DNA of 30,098 nt from an uncultured Muribaculaceae bacterium (GCA_910579605.1 CAJTUG010000029.1:1-30098), one strand, 5' to 3'; counted from the stretch's first letter, positions 6,366 to 14,989 are shown. The notes: a model not told the origin generated them from the sequence alone. Translations and numbers: made by a program.

Positions 6366-7544
6366 ATGAAACTAATACGTTTTTCCCGTTTATTTTTTTG
6401 TGTTATTTTATTGTGTGTGGCATTGCCGGGGCTTTGCGAGCCTGTAGTCGGCGCAGCGCGCTTGGACCAATACCTGCCTTTGCTCAAGGGTAAGCGCGTT
6501 GCTTTGTTCTCAAACCATACCGGCATGGTAGGCGACAAGCATACCGTCGACCTCATGCTTGAAAACGGCGTAAATGTAGTAACTCTTTTCTCGCCCGAAC
6601 ACGGATTCAGAGGGACTGCCGACGCCGGAGAAAAAGTTAAGAGCGGTGTCGACGGGCCTACAGGGCTGCCTATAGCTTCGCTCTACGATTCGCACTCAAA
6701 AGAACGCATGCCTGCAAAAGAGATTATGGACGGCCTTGATGTCATTGTCGTAGACATACAAGACGTGGGCTTGAGATACTACACTTACTATTGCAGCATG
6801 ATAGACTTGATGAATGCTGCGGTGCGTTATGGAAAACAGGTGGTGGTTCTGGACCGCCCTAATCCCAACGGCATGACCGTAGACGGCCCCATACTCGACA
6901 TGAAATATGAAAGCGGCGTGGGCAGATTGCCTATTCCTGTTGTCCATGGCATGACTTTGGGCGAACTTGCTATGATGGCAAACGGCGAAGGTTGGCTTCG
7001 CGATGGTGCTAAAGCCAAACTCACAGTGGTTCCATGTCAAGACTACACGCACTCCACTCGCTATCGGCTGCCTATAGCACCGTCGCCAAACCTGCGGACA
7101 ATGACCTCGATATACCTCTATCCGTCTGTATGCTTCTTTGAAGCCACGCCTGTGAGCCTTGGACGAGGAACCGATATGCCATTTGAAATATATGGACATC
7201 CCGATATGAAAGGCCGAGACTTTACATTCACGCCACGGAGCGTTGCCGGCGCAAAGAACCCTCCGCTATTAGACAAGCAATGCCATGGTGTTGACCTGCG
7301 CGGTGTTTCCGATGAGCAAGCCATTGCCCAGGGGATCAATCTTGAATATGTCATAGACGCCTACCGCGATTTGAATATGGGCGACGCTTTCTTTACCTCG
7401 TTTTTTGAAAAATTGATTGGCAAAGGTGATATCCGCAAAATGATTGAGCAGGGTATGAGTGCTGCCGAAATCAAAGAGACATGGGCAGGGGATGTAGAAG
7501 CCTTCCGTAAAGCCCGCAAACCTTATCTCCTTTACGCAGAATAA
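6366..7544 (+). CDS. namZ: Exo-beta-N-acetylmuramidase NamZ-like protein (DUF1343, GH171)
   Basis: This 392-residue exported protein belongs to DUF1343, whose Bacillus subtilis member NamZ releases terminal MurNAc from peptidoglycan fragments. Residues 1-24 form a signal peptide. The cysteine at 24 lacks a proper lipobox, so it is probably periplasmic and not a lipoprotein. Conserved segments are SNHTG (49-53), SPEHGFRG (76-83), DIQDVGLRYYTY (130-141), DRPNPNGM (163-170), VHGMTLGELA (193-202), APSPNLRT and GRGTDMPFE. Length is normal. A sodium:solute symporter starts 9 bases downstream and a WYL regulator follows, suggesting uptake and control of the product. NamZ assignment is by family motifs. 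The substrate in this organism is inferred. Confidence 0.88.
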   Translation: MKLIRFSRLFFCVILLCVALPGLCEPVVGAARLDQYLPLLKGKRVALFSNHTGMVGDKHTVDLMLENGVNVVTLFSPEHGFRGTADAGEKVKSGVDGPTGLPIASLYDSHSKERMPAKEIMDGLDVIVVDIQDVGLRYYTYYCSMIDLMNAAVRYGKQVVVLDRPNPNGMTVDGPILDMKYESGVGRLPIPVVHGMTLGELAMMANGEGWLRDGAKAKLTVVPCQDYTHSTRYRLPIAPSPNLRTMTSIYLYPSVCFFEATPVSLGRGTDMPFEIYGHPDMKGRDFTFTPRSVAGAKNPPLLDKQCHGVDLRGVSDEQAIAQGINLEYVIDAYRDLNMGDAFFTSFFEKLIGKGDIRKMIEQGMSAAEIKETWAGDVEAFRKARKPYLLYAE

Positions 7545-7553
7545 TTTACCGAC

Positions 7554-9032
7554 ATGAGTTTACCTGTAATAGTTATAATAACCATAGTGGCGTATTTTGC
7601 GCTACTGATGGCTGTTTCGTACTTTGCCTCCAGAGGCTCGGATAATTCAACTTTTTTCACCGGAAATCGTCGTGCGCCCTGGCCTGTTGTAGCTTTCGCT
7701 ATGATTGGTGCCGCAATTTCTGGTGTCACTTTCATCTCGGTTCCGGGCATGGTGGTTTCCAAAGGCTATGCATATCTCCAGATGGTTCTGGGATTCATAG
7801 TGGGATATTTCGTCATTGCTTTCGTCCTTGTGCCATTGTTCTATAAACGCAACCTCATATCCATCTATGGCTATCTTGAAGAACGTTTCGGCACCAATAC
7901 ATACCGTGCGGGAGCGTGGTTTTTCTTCGTCTCAAAAATGCTCGGCGCCGCTGTGCGTTTCTTCGTGGTTTGCGCCGTATTGCAGCTTTTGGTTTTCTCG
8001 CCATTGCATGTCCCCTTCATTTTCAATGTTATTGTCACAATCGCATTGATTTGGCTCTATACGGTGCAAGGTGGCGTAAAGACCTTGATTTGGACAGATA
8101 CGCTCAAAAGCTTCTGCCTCATAATGTCGGTGATTCTGTGTATATATTTCGTGGCCACAAACTTAGGCTTCTCTTTCGGCGAAATGACTGCCGCTATCTC
8201 CGACCACCATACGTCGCGTATGTTCTTCTTCGATAACCCCAAAGAAGGAACATATTTCTGGAAGCAGTTTCTTGCCGGGGTATTCATGGCTATTGCAACA
8301 AATGGCCTGGATCAAGATATGATGCAGAGAAACCTTGCTTGCCGCGACACCGGGCAAAGCCAGAAAAATATGATTGTCAGCGGTATAACGCAATTCTTTG
8401 TCATTGCCCTCTTCCTCCTCTTGGGTACTCTCTTAGTCATATTTATGGATGCAAAAGGAATCGCAATGCCCGAAAAAAGCGACGAAATCTTCGGAATGGT
8501 CGCAACTCATCCCGACGTGCCTGTGGTCGTGGGTGTGTTGTTTGTGCTTGGGCTTATTTCGGCTGCATATTCCGCTGCCGGCTCGGCTCTCACCTCACTC
8601 ACAACATCATTCACCGTCGATATCCTCGGGGCGCATAAGAGCGGCGACGACGCAAAACTCACCAGAACACGCAAAAGCGTACACGTGGCAATGTCTGTAA
8701 TAATGGGTTTGGTAATCATTGCATTTTATTACCTGTCCAATCAAGATGCCATTTCTGCGGTTTATACTCTCGCGTCGTATACCTATGGCCCTATTTTGGG
8801 ACTTTTTGTCTACGGTATGTTCTGGAGCAAGCCTGTCCACGACCGATTTGTGCCTCTGGTATGCGTGGCGGCCCCGGCTCTTTCTTGGGCCATACAATAT
8901 GGACTCAAAAGCATGTGGGGCTATGAAACGAGTTTCGAATTGCTCATCATGAACGCTCTTATAACTTTATTGGGCTTGAGACTATTGTCGGTAACCGCGC
9001 CAAGGCCTGTTAAAACCGACAATACTCTTTGA
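7554..9032 (+). CDS. Sodium:solute symporter (SSS family), probable sugar or MurNAc uptake
   Basis: This 492-residue inner-membrane protein has about 13 hydrophobic helices and SSS-family hallmarks. These include the early GNRRAPWPVVAFAMIGAAIS segment after helix 1, the GYLEERFG motif near residue 105, and later AYSAAGSALTSLTTSF. SSS proteins couple inward sodium flow to uptake of sugars, amino acids or sialic acids. Its place 9 bases after namZ and 9 bases before a WYL regulator suggests the cargo is a product of NamZ, such as MurNAc or a related amino sugar. That is context-based inference. The sequence alone does not fix the substrate. Confidence 0.9.
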   Translation: MSLPVIVIITIVAYFALLMAVSYFASRGSDNSTFFTGNRRAPWPVVAFAMIGAAISGVTFISVPGMVVSKGYAYLQMVLGFIVGYFVIAFVLVPLFYKRNLISIYGYLEERFGTNTYRAGAWFFFVSKMLGAAVRFFVVCAVLQLLVFSPLHVPFIFNVIVTIALIWLYTVQGGVKTLIWTDTLKSFCLIMSVILCIYFVATNLGFSFGEMTAAISDHHTSRMFFFDNPKEGTYFWKQFLAGVFMAIATNGLDQDMMQRNLACRDTGQSQKNMIVSGITQFFVIALFLLLGTLLVIFMDAKGIAMPEKSDEIFGMVATHPDVPVVVGVLFVLGLISAAYSAAGSALTSLTTSFTVDILGAHKSGDDAKLTRTRKSVHVAMSVIMGLVIIAFYYLSNQDAISAVYTLASYTYGPILGLFVYGMFWSKPVHDRFVPLVCVAAPALSWAIQYGLKSMWGYETSFELLIMNALITLLGLRLLSVTAPRPVKTDNTL

Positions 9033-9041
9033 TTTTTTGCT

Positions 9042-9950
9042 ATGGCAAAAGAGCTGTTCAATAGATATATATGGCTGGTCGATACGATTAAACGCTATGG
9101 GCGGATAACGCGAAACGAGTTGGACCATTGTTGGCTGCGCTCGCAATACTCCGACGGGCAGAAAATACCACGGCGTACATTCTACAACTACCGGCAGGCC
9201 ATAATGGAACTCTTCAACCTTGAAATAAAGTGCGACCCGGCGACATACGAGTACTATATACCCGAGTTTGAAGATCGCCACAGCGAGTCTGTCACAAATT
9301 GGCTTTTGAATTCTGCCGTGGTAAACGATTTGGTGGCAAACTCCAAAGAGGTAGCCGACAAGATTTTCATAGAAGACGTCCCTTCTGCCCGAGAATTCCT
9401 TGCCCCGGTTATAGACGCTCTCCGAGAGAATAATCTCGTCAAATTTGACTATCTGCCATATTACCGCACCATCAGAACAAGCGGAGTGGTGCTGGAGCCA
9501 TATTTCGTGAAAATATTTAAGCAGAGGTGGTATGTCATAGGGCGTGTAGTGGCCGAAAACAAAGTGAAGACTTATGCTTTGGACCGCATGACAGACTTGC
9601 ACGTGTTGCCCGAGAAATTCAAAACCGACCCCTCTTTTGATCCCGAAGATTTTTTCCGCCATTCTTTCGGAATCATTACTGGGAAAGGCAATCCAAAGCG
9701 GATTGCCCTACGCACAGATCCAAGGCAAGCAAAATATTTCAGAGCTTTGCCGCTGCATGCAAGCCAAGAAGAAATTGTACACGACAATTATTCCATCTTC
9801 TACTATTATATGCGCCTCAGTGCCGACCTGGTAGAAGAAATCTTGTCGCACGGCCCTCGCGTAACGGTTCTTGAACCGCCGGAACTCCGAGCCGCTATAC
9901 AAACAGAACTCAGCGAAGCATTGCAAAATTATGATCAGCACAACAAATAG
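9042..9950 (+). CDS. WYL-domain transcriptional regulator
   Basis: The 302-residue protein has an N-terminal winged-helix-like region (about 5-75, with PRRTFYNYRQAI as probable recognition helix) and a WYL domain (about 125-210). The WYL tripeptide appears as WYV at 163-165 (QRWYVIGR), followed by YALDRM (178-183), a standard continuation. A WCX-type C-terminal extension occupies about 215-300. WYL domains bind small ligands or nucleic acid ends and act as transcription factors. It is the last gene of the namZ-symporter unit, so it is probably an autoregulating sensor of the transported compound. No clear operator palindrome was seen near the promoter at 6307-6337. Confidence 0.87.
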   Translation: MAKELFNRYIWLVDTIKRYGRITRNELDHCWLRSQYSDGQKIPRRTFYNYRQAIMELFNLEIKCDPATYEYYIPEFEDRHSESVTNWLLNSAVVNDLVANSKEVADKIFIEDVPSAREFLAPVIDALRENNLVKFDYLPYYRTIRTSGVVLEPYFVKIFKQRWYVIGRVVAENKVKTYALDRMTDLHVLPEKFKTDPSFDPEDFFRHSFGIITGKGNPKRIALRTDPRQAKYFRALPLHASQEEIVHDNYSIFYYYMRLSADLVEEILSHGPRVTVLEPPELRAAIQTELSEALQNYDQHNK

Positions 9951-10048
9951 CCCTGCTTTTCCGTTTAGTCTATCGTGATTTCTCTATAAACGTGTGGCTT
10001 TTTAGACTTAAAAAACTTTAACGCTGAGAAAAAACGGAAAAAATTTCG

Positions 10049-10057
10049 TAACTTTGC
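10049..10057 (+). promoter_or_regulatory. -7 element of the rpoD promoter
   Basis: TAACTTTGC precedes rpoD, with a predicted start near 10062-10064. This places a TTG at 10065 at the very start of the RNA and supports the ATG at 10092 as the true start codon. No good -33 TTTG is visible. Confidence 0.55.
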
Positions 10058-10091
10058 ACACTATTTGCAAAAATCGGTTCAAAAAAGAGAA

Positions 10092-10952
10092 ATGAGACAA
10101 CTTAAAATCACCAAATCAATTACTAATCGCGAAAGCGCTTCTCTGGACAAGTACCTTCAAGAAATTGGACGCGAAGAATTAATCTCCGTAGAAGAAGAAG
10201 TGGAATTGGCCCAGCGTATTCGCCAAGGTGACCAAGCAGCTCTCGAAAAACTTACCCGTGCAAATCTTCGCTTCGTTGTATCGGTGGCTAAACAGTACCA
10301 AAATCAAGGGCTATCTCTTCCCGACTTGATCAACGAAGGCAATCTCGGCTTGATAAAAGCAGCACGCAAATTCGATGAAACGCGAGGTTTCAAATTTATC
10401 TCTTATGCCGTGTGGTGGATTCGCCAGTCTATCCTCCAAGCCCTTGCAGAGCAGAGCCGTATCGTAAGGCTGCCGCTCAATCAAGTTGGCTCCTTGAATA
10501 AGATTGGCAAAGCACTATCTAAATTTGAACAGGAAAACGAACGCCGCCCATCCCCCGAGGAATTGGCCGAAACTCTTGATGTCCCTGTAGAGAAAATCGC
10601 AGACACATTGAAAGTATCGGGCCGTCATATCTCGGTAGACGCGCCATTCGTTGAAGGTGAAGACAATAGTCTTCTGGATGTTCTCACAAACGACGATTCT
10701 CCTATGGCCGATGCAGGTCTTACTCAAGAATCGCTTTCCAATGAGGTGGAGCGAGCTCTCCGCCAGCTTCACGAACGCGAACGCGACATCCTCAAAATGT
10801 TTTTCGGTATAGGATGTCAGGAAATGACACTTGAAGAAATTGGAGCCAAGTTTGACCTCACCCGCGAACGTGTCCGCCAAATCAAGGAAAAAGCTATCCG
10901 GAGACTGAAAGGTCAGAAAAGCCGTTTGCTCAAATCTTATTTAGGACAATAA
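10092..10952 (+). CDS. rpoD: RNA polymerase primary sigma factor (RpoD/SigA)
   Basis: This 286-residue protein is the housekeeping sigma factor of the Bacteroidetes type. It lacks region 1.1 and starts at region 1.2 (SLDKYLQEIGREELISVEEE). It has a complete region 2, including LINEGNLGLIKAARKFD and the -10 recognition helix FKFISYAVWWIRQSI. Region 3 and region 4 follow, with DREREILKMFFG-like HERERDILKMFFG and the -35 helix LEEIGAKFDLTRERVRQIKEKA. It directs polymerase to the TTTG/TAnnTTTG promoters found throughout this window. The ATG at 10092 (MRQLKITKSITNRE) matches the family N-terminus. The gene is monocistronic, with its own promoter and terminator. Confidence 0.97.
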   Translation: MRQLKITKSITNRESASLDKYLQEIGREELISVEEEVELAQRIRQGDQAALEKLTRANLRFVVSVAKQYQNQGLSLPDLINEGNLGLIKAARKFDETRGFKFISYAVWWIRQSILQALAEQSRIVRLPLNQVGSLNKIGKALSKFEQENERRPSPEELAETLDVPVEKIADTLKVSGRHISVDAPFVEGEDNSLLDVLTNDDSPMADAGLTQESLSNEVERALRQLHERERDILKMFFGIGCQEMTLEEIGAKFDLTRERVRQIKEKAIRRLKGQKSRLLKSYLGQ

Positions 10953-10978
10953 TCCGCTTACAGGCACAAAAAAATTTC

Positions 10979-11012
10979 GGCGCAATCCGGTCTACGGGTT
11001 GCGCCGTTTTTT
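10979..11012 (+). terminator. Rho-independent terminator of rpoD
   Basis: GGCGCAATCCG (10979-10989) pairs with CGGGTTGCGCC (10995-11005) over 11 pairs with one wobble and a five-base loop. A run of six T follows. Confidence 0.9.
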
Positions 11013-11052
11013 ATTCAATTATAAACCAATACTTTCCCTTCTATATAGTGTG

Positions 11053-11742
11053 ATGAAACAAGTAATTTCTTCCTTGTGCCTTTTCATGGCCTTGACCTCG
11101 TTTAGCCTTGCTGCCGCCGACGATTGGGCAAATTTTGCCCGTTATTCCCAGGAAAATGCGCAAGTGCTCCAACTCCCCGACTCTTGCCGCCGTGTAGTAT
11201 TCATGGGTAATTCCATTACCCAAAATTGGAATACGGAGCATCCCGGATTCTTTAAAGATAATGGTTTTGTTTGCCGTGGCATTTCCGGCCAGACAACCTA
11301 CAATATGCTTTCGCGTTTCCGCAACGATGTGGTAGGCCTGAAACCGCAGATTGTGGTAATAGGTGCCGGCACAAACGATGTGGCCGAAAATTCACATCCT
11401 TTTGATTTGGAAACATCTGCCGGGAATATTTTTTCTATGGCAGAAATAGCGCGTGCCAATGGAATTAAGGTGATAGTAACATCTGTATTGCCCTGCGAGT
11501 CATATTACTGGCATCAGCACATAACTGATATTCCTGAAAAAATCAAAGCCCTAAACGCCCGTGTAGAAAGATATTGCAATGAAAACGGGATACCGTTTGT
11601 CGATTTCTATACTCTTATGCTTGCGCCCGACGGCAAGGGTATAAATCCTGCTTATTGCGTCGACGGAGTCCATCCAGTAGCCGATGCATATAATATGCTT
11701 GAGGAATTGATTCTCAAAACTATAGAGCCGATGCTTCAGTAA
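11053..11742 (+). CDS. Exported SGNH/GDSL-family hydrolase
   Basis: The 229-residue protein has a signal peptide (about 1-21, ending SLAAA). It carries the SGNH hydrolase blocks: nucleophile Ser54 in MGNSIT, glycine in RGISGQT (block II), GAGTND (104-109, block III), and Asp204/His207 in DGVHP (block V). Such enzymes are esterases acting on acylated sugars, lipids or acetylated glycans. The closest Bacteroidales relatives are annotated as GDSL-like lipases or acylhydrolases. The substrate is unknown. An earlier in-frame TTG at 10999 lies inside the rpoD terminator, so the ATG at 11053 is preferred. rmuC follows three bases after the stop. Confidence 0.88.
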   Translation: MKQVISSLCLFMALTSFSLAAADDWANFARYSQENAQVLQLPDSCRRVVFMGNSITQNWNTEHPGFFKDNGFVCRGISGQTTYNMLSRFRNDVVGLKPQIVVIGAGTNDVAENSHPFDLETSAGNIFSMAEIARANGIKVIVTSVLPCESYYWHQHITDIPEKIKALNARVERYCNENGIPFVDFYTLMLAPDGKGINPAYCVDGVHPVADAYNMLEELILKTIEPMLQ

Positions 11743-11745
11743 GAT

Positions 11746-12921
11746 ATGGAAGCGGCTCTTGTTATTCTGTCGTTGGCATTGCTGTTTGCCGTAGGCATAG
11801 CTCTGTGGTTATATCGTAGTCTTGGCCGCGAACGCGTTGAAAATGCGCGGCTGTCGGCTCGCTTGGAAACGTTGCTTTCGCAAGCCGACGACGAAGAACG
11901 TTTCAAAAATTTAGCCGCAAAGGCTCTGATGCAGAATTCACGTGAGATTGCAGAGCAAAATCTCCGATCTCTCCACAGTGTGCTTAATCCTGTAAAAGAA
12001 AACCTTGAGGCATTTAGCAGGGCCGTAAACCAACGTGCAGAGCGCGATGCGGCAGATCGTGCCGGACTGGGAGAGAAAATAAGGCAGCTCATAGATCTGA
12101 ATTCCGTTGTTGGGCGCGAAACACGCCGTTTGGCCGATGCGTTGAAAGGAAATTCCAAAATGCAGGGCGATTGGGGTGAGATGATTCTCGATAATATTTT
12201 GGACCGGTGCGGTTTCACGAAAGGCCGGGACTATACGGTGCAGGAGACGGTAGCCGGGGCAGATGGCCGCTTGCGCCCCGACGTTATCATATCGTATTCG
12301 GAAGGCCGTAAAATAATTATCGACTCTAAAGTTTCCATTCAGGCATATTTAGGAATGCTTGATGCCGAAAGCGAAGAGCGCCGTCGCGAGTTAGGCCGCG
12401 CTCACGTGGCCTCTGTAAAGAAGCATATTGCCGAATTGCGCGATAAGTCTTATCAGGATTATGTGGGCGGCGACCGTGTGGATTTTGTCCTCATGTTCAT
12501 TCCTCACGAAGGCGCATTCCTCGCGGCGATGAATCTCGACGATTCCTTGTGGCAGACGGCCTACGAGAGCCGTGTGCTCATTATTTCGCCCACTCATTTG
12601 CTGTCTATCGTAAAACTCGTAGAGCAGATGTGGCGTCATGATAAACAGAACCGCAACGCTTTGGAAATAGCTCGTCAGGCCGGGCTTATGTTAGATAAAT
12701 TCAAAGGGTTCGTAGACGATATGGACCGTATAGACCGCTCGCTCAACCAAGCCCGTGAAGCCTGGAACGGGGCTTTTTCCAAGCTCACGAGCGGTTCGGG
12801 CAATCTTGTCGGTAAGGCGCAATTGCTGTCTTCCCTCGGTGCAAAAGCAAAAAAAGACTTGCCTCGCAATTACCTTGATGCTTCTTTGGAAGCCGATGCC
12901 GAAGATAGCTCTGAGGAATGA
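11746..12921 (+). CDS. rmuC: DNA recombination protein RmuC
   Basis: This 391-residue protein has an N-terminal membrane helix (about 3-23), a coiled-coil region (about 30-115) and the conserved RmuC core (about 135-345). The core contains GDWGEMILDNIL and the nuclease-like element RPDVI...IIIDSKVS, then VLMFIPHEGAF and ISPTHLLSIV. RmuC limits inversion between short inverted repeats in E. coli and resembles restriction-type PD-(D/E)XK nucleases. The start ATG is three bases after the SGNH hydrolase stop, so the two genes are probably co-transcribed, with no obvious functional link. A hairpin region shared with the convergent rubrerythrin gene follows. Confidence 0.95.
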   Translation: MEAALVILSLALLFAVGIALWLYRSLGRERVENARLSARLETLLSQADDEERFKNLAAKALMQNSREIAEQNLRSLHSVLNPVKENLEAFSRAVNQRAERDAADRAGLGEKIRQLIDLNSVVGRETRRLADALKGNSKMQGDWGEMILDNILDRCGFTKGRDYTVQETVAGADGRLRPDVIISYSEGRKIIIDSKVSIQAYLGMLDAESEERRRELGRAHVASVKKHIAELRDKSYQDYVGGDRVDFVLMFIPHEGAFLAAMNLDDSLWQTAYESRVLIISPTHLLSIVKLVEQMWRHDKQNRNALEIARQAGLMLDKFKGFVDDMDRIDRSLNQAREAWNGAFSKLTSGSGNLVGKAQLLSSLGAKAKKDLPRNYLDASLEADAEDSSEE

Positions 12922-12972
12922 TTGCAGTTTGCGCTCGGTGGCAATTATAATATCCTGTAAAGTCATATAGTT

Positions 12973-12997
12973 AAGTGCGCAACACCATTGCGCACTT
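12973..12997. repeat. Perfect inverted repeat (hairpin) downstream of rmuC
   Basis: AAGTGCGCAA and TTGCGCACTT form a perfect 10-bp inverted repeat around CACCA. No U run follows on the plus strand, so it is not a standard terminator. Possible roles are a transcript-end stabiliser or a protein-binding site. Confidence 0.6.
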
Positions 12998-13077
12998 GCG
13001 TGGTGGAAGATGGATGGTCGTTATGCTTCGTGCTGTTTTTTTGAAGCATTGTTTATGATAAGATAAGGTCATGAAAA

Positions 13078-13112
13078 CAGGGCACACCGGAATTGGTGTG
13101 CCCTGTCTTTTT
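13078..13112. terminator. Bidirectional terminator between rmuC and the rubrerythrin gene
   Basis: CAGGGCACACC (13078-13088) and GGTGTGCCCTG (13095-13105) form a perfect 11-bp stem with a six-base loop. TCTTTTTG follows on the plus strand and TTTTC on the minus strand. The position between convergent genes fits termination from both sides. Confidence 0.85.
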
Positions 13113-13135
13113 GTCTTTGTCGGTGCTAAAACCGA

Positions 13136-13687
13136 TTATTTTTTGAAGAAACGGTTGAATAGACCTTGGAAGCCTTGGCCGTGGCGGGCTTCGTCTTTTG
13201 CCATTTCGTGAACGGTGTCGTGGATGGCGTCGAGGCCGAGTTCTTTGGCACGGCGAGCGATGCGCATTTTGTCTTCGTTTGCGCCGGCTTCAGCTGCCAT
13301 GCGTTTTTCGAGGTTGGTTTTTGTGTCCCAAACGCATTCGCCGAGGAGTTCTGCAAATTTAGCTGCGTGTTCAGCTTCTTCAAAGGCATAGCGGCGGAAA
13401 GCTTCGGCCACTTCGGGATAGCCTTCGCGGTCGGCCTGGCGCGACATTGCGAGGTACATGCCTACTTCGCCGCATTCGCCGTTGAAATGTGCGGTAAGGT
13501 CGGCTATCATTTGGTCGTCGCAACCTTTGGCAACGCCTATTTCATGTTCTGTGACGAATTTAAGTTCTGCTTCGGGGTCTACTTCTTTGAATTTGCTTTT
13601 AGGAGCGCCGCAGATAGGGCACTTTTCGGGAGCTTCGTCGCCTTCATGGACGTAGCCGCACACTGTGCAAATGAATTGTTTTTTCAT
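13136..13687 (-). CDS. Rubrerythrin, rubredoxin-first domain order
   Basis: This 183-residue protein has a rubredoxin iron site at the N-terminus (C7, C10, C23, C26) followed by a ferritin-like di-iron domain (about 45-175). Candidate ligands are E71, E74, E104-x-x-H107 and E166-x-x-H169. In classical rubrerythrins the rubredoxin domain is C-terminal, so this is the reverse type found in anaerobes. It reduces hydrogen peroxide to water using electrons delivered through the rubredoxin centre, protecting an anaerobe in the cytoplasm. It lies 42 bases downstream of the serine palmitoyltransferase gene on the same strand. I saw no TAnnTTTG element in that gap, so co-transcription is likely. Confidence 0.93.
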   Translation of the reverse strand: MKKQFICTVCGYVHEGDEAPEKCPICGAPKSKFKEVDPEAELKFVTEHEIGVAKGCDDQMIADLTAHFNGECGEVGMYLAMSRQADREGYPEVAEAFRRYAFEEAEHAAKFAELLGECVWDTKTNLEKRMAAEAGANEDKMRIARRAKELGLDAIHDTVHEMAKDEARHGQGFQGLFNRFFKK

Positions 13688-13729
13688 TGTTTTGTGATTT
13701 TATGTGGAAATTATGTTGATCGTTATGTA

Positions 13730-14917
13730 TTATTCAATGACGCCGTGTGCGCGGAATACCTTAGTGATTTTTTCAAGGCCTTCTTTCACTTGTTCCGGAG
13801 TATGTGTGGCCATGAGGCTGAAGCGGATGAGCGTGTCGTGGGGGGCGACTGCCGGAGATACTACCGGGTTTACGAATACACCTTCGTTGAGAAGGTCGCG
13901 TGTGATGGCAAATGTCTTGAAATTGTCGCGGACATAGAGCGGTATGATGGGCGTGGAGGTGCTGCCGATTTCAAAACCTGCTGCACGGAAACCTTCGAGG
14001 GCGATTTTTGTGTTGCGCCAAAGGCTTTCTTGAAGCTCGGGCTCGGATTCCATTATTTCCATGGCCTTGAGTGCTGCTGCTGTAGAGGCAGGAGTTATAC
14101 TTGCAGTGAAGATATAAGAGCGCGAGTGGTGGCGGAGGAAATTTGTGATTTCTTTGTCGGTGGCGATGAATCCTCCCAATGAGGCGAAAGATTTTGAGAA
14201 TGTGCCCATGATGAGGTCTACGTCGTCGGAACATCCGAAATGGTTGCATATACCGCGGCCGCCTTCGCCGAATACGCCGATGGAGTGGGCTTCGTCGACC
14301 ATGACGGCTGCATTATATTGCTTGGCCAAGCGTACAATTTCGGGTACGTTTGCAACGTCGCCTTCCATGGAGAAAACGCCGTCGGTGACTATGAGCTTTA
14401 CTTTGTCGGGGTCGCAGCGTTGGAGTTGTTTTTCGAGCGACTCCATGTCGTTGTGCTTGTATTTGAGCGACTGCGAGAATGAAAGTCGGCGACCTTCAAT
14501 AATTGAAGCGTGGTCTTGCTCGTCCCACAAAATATAATCTTCGCGACCGGTGAGAGTGGAAACTACTCCTAAATTCACGCCGAAACCTGTCGAATATATC
14601 ATCACGTCTTCTTTGCCTATATATTCGGCGATTTTTCTCTCTAATTTCTTGTGCAGATCCAGTGTGCCGTTGAGGAATGGCGAACCGGCACATCCGGTGC
14701 CGTATTTTCGTGTTGCCTCTATGGCTGCTTCTTTAATGCGAGGGTCGTTGACAAGTCCTGTATAGCAATTGGAACCGAACATCAAGACGGGTTTGCCGTT
14801 TATGATTACTTCGGGATCCTGCTCGGAAGATATTTCACGGAAATAAGGGTATACACCGGCGGCCTTAGCTTCTTGAGGCGCGGTATATTTAGAGAGCTTA
14901 GCTTGTAGAGGCTTCAT
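13730..14917 (-). CDS. spt: Serine palmitoyltransferase (alpha-oxoamine synthase)
   Basis: This 395-residue PLP enzyme belongs to the alpha-oxoamine synthases. The PLP lysine is K242 in GTFSKSFASLGG. His136 (DEQDHASI) and D208/H211 (VDEAHSIG) are the usual ring-stacking and PLP-binding residues. The N-terminal part (FGSNCYTGLVNDPRIKEAA, then GTGCAGSPFLNGT) resembles the Bacteroides and Porphyromonas serine palmitoyltransferases, which condense serine with a long-chain acyl-CoA to start sphingolipid synthesis. Relatives include glycine C-acetyltransferase (Kbl) and BioF. Neither tdh nor bio genes are nearby, so serine palmitoyltransferase is preferred, but motifs alone do not exclude Kbl. It has its own -7 element and precedes the rubrerythrin gene. 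Confidence 0.82.
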   Translation of the reverse strand: MKPLQAKLSKYTAPQEAKAAGVYPYFREISSEQDPEVIINGKPVLMFGSNCYTGLVNDPRIKEAAIEATRKYGTGCAGSPFLNGTLDLHKKLERKIAEYIGKEDVMIYSTGFGVNLGVVSTLTGREDYILWDEQDHASIIEGRRLSFSQSLKYKHNDMESLEKQLQRCDPDKVKLIVTDGVFSMEGDVANVPEIVRLAKQYNAAVMVDEAHSIGVFGEGGRGICNHFGCSDDVDLIMGTFSKSFASLGGFIATDKEITNFLRHHSRSYIFTASITPASTAAALKAMEIMESEPELQESLWRNTKIALEGFRAAGFEIGSTSTPIIPLYVRDNFKTFAITRDLLNEGVFVNPVVSPAVAPHDTLIRFSLMATHTPEQVKEGLEKITKVFRAHGVIE

Positions 14918-14980
14918 ATGCGATATTGATGTTGGTTAGCTTTAGACTGAGCCGGCGCTTTGTCCGGATTGATTTAATAT

Positions 14981-14989
14981 GCAAAGTTA
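14981..14989 (-). promoter_or_regulatory. -7 element upstream of serine palmitoyltransferase
   Basis: TAACTTTGC on the minus strand predicts a start near 14976-14977 and a leader of about 60 bases. The leader holds a short GC-rich inverted repeat (CCGG/CCGG around 14952-14967). The -33 region is poor. Confidence 0.5.

Noticed and set aside
13166..14182. Plus-strand open frame of 338 codons, Cys/Phe-rich
   Set aside because: It is antisense to rubrerythrin and serine palmitoyltransferase, both with clear motifs. Its odd composition is what codon bias on the other strand produces.
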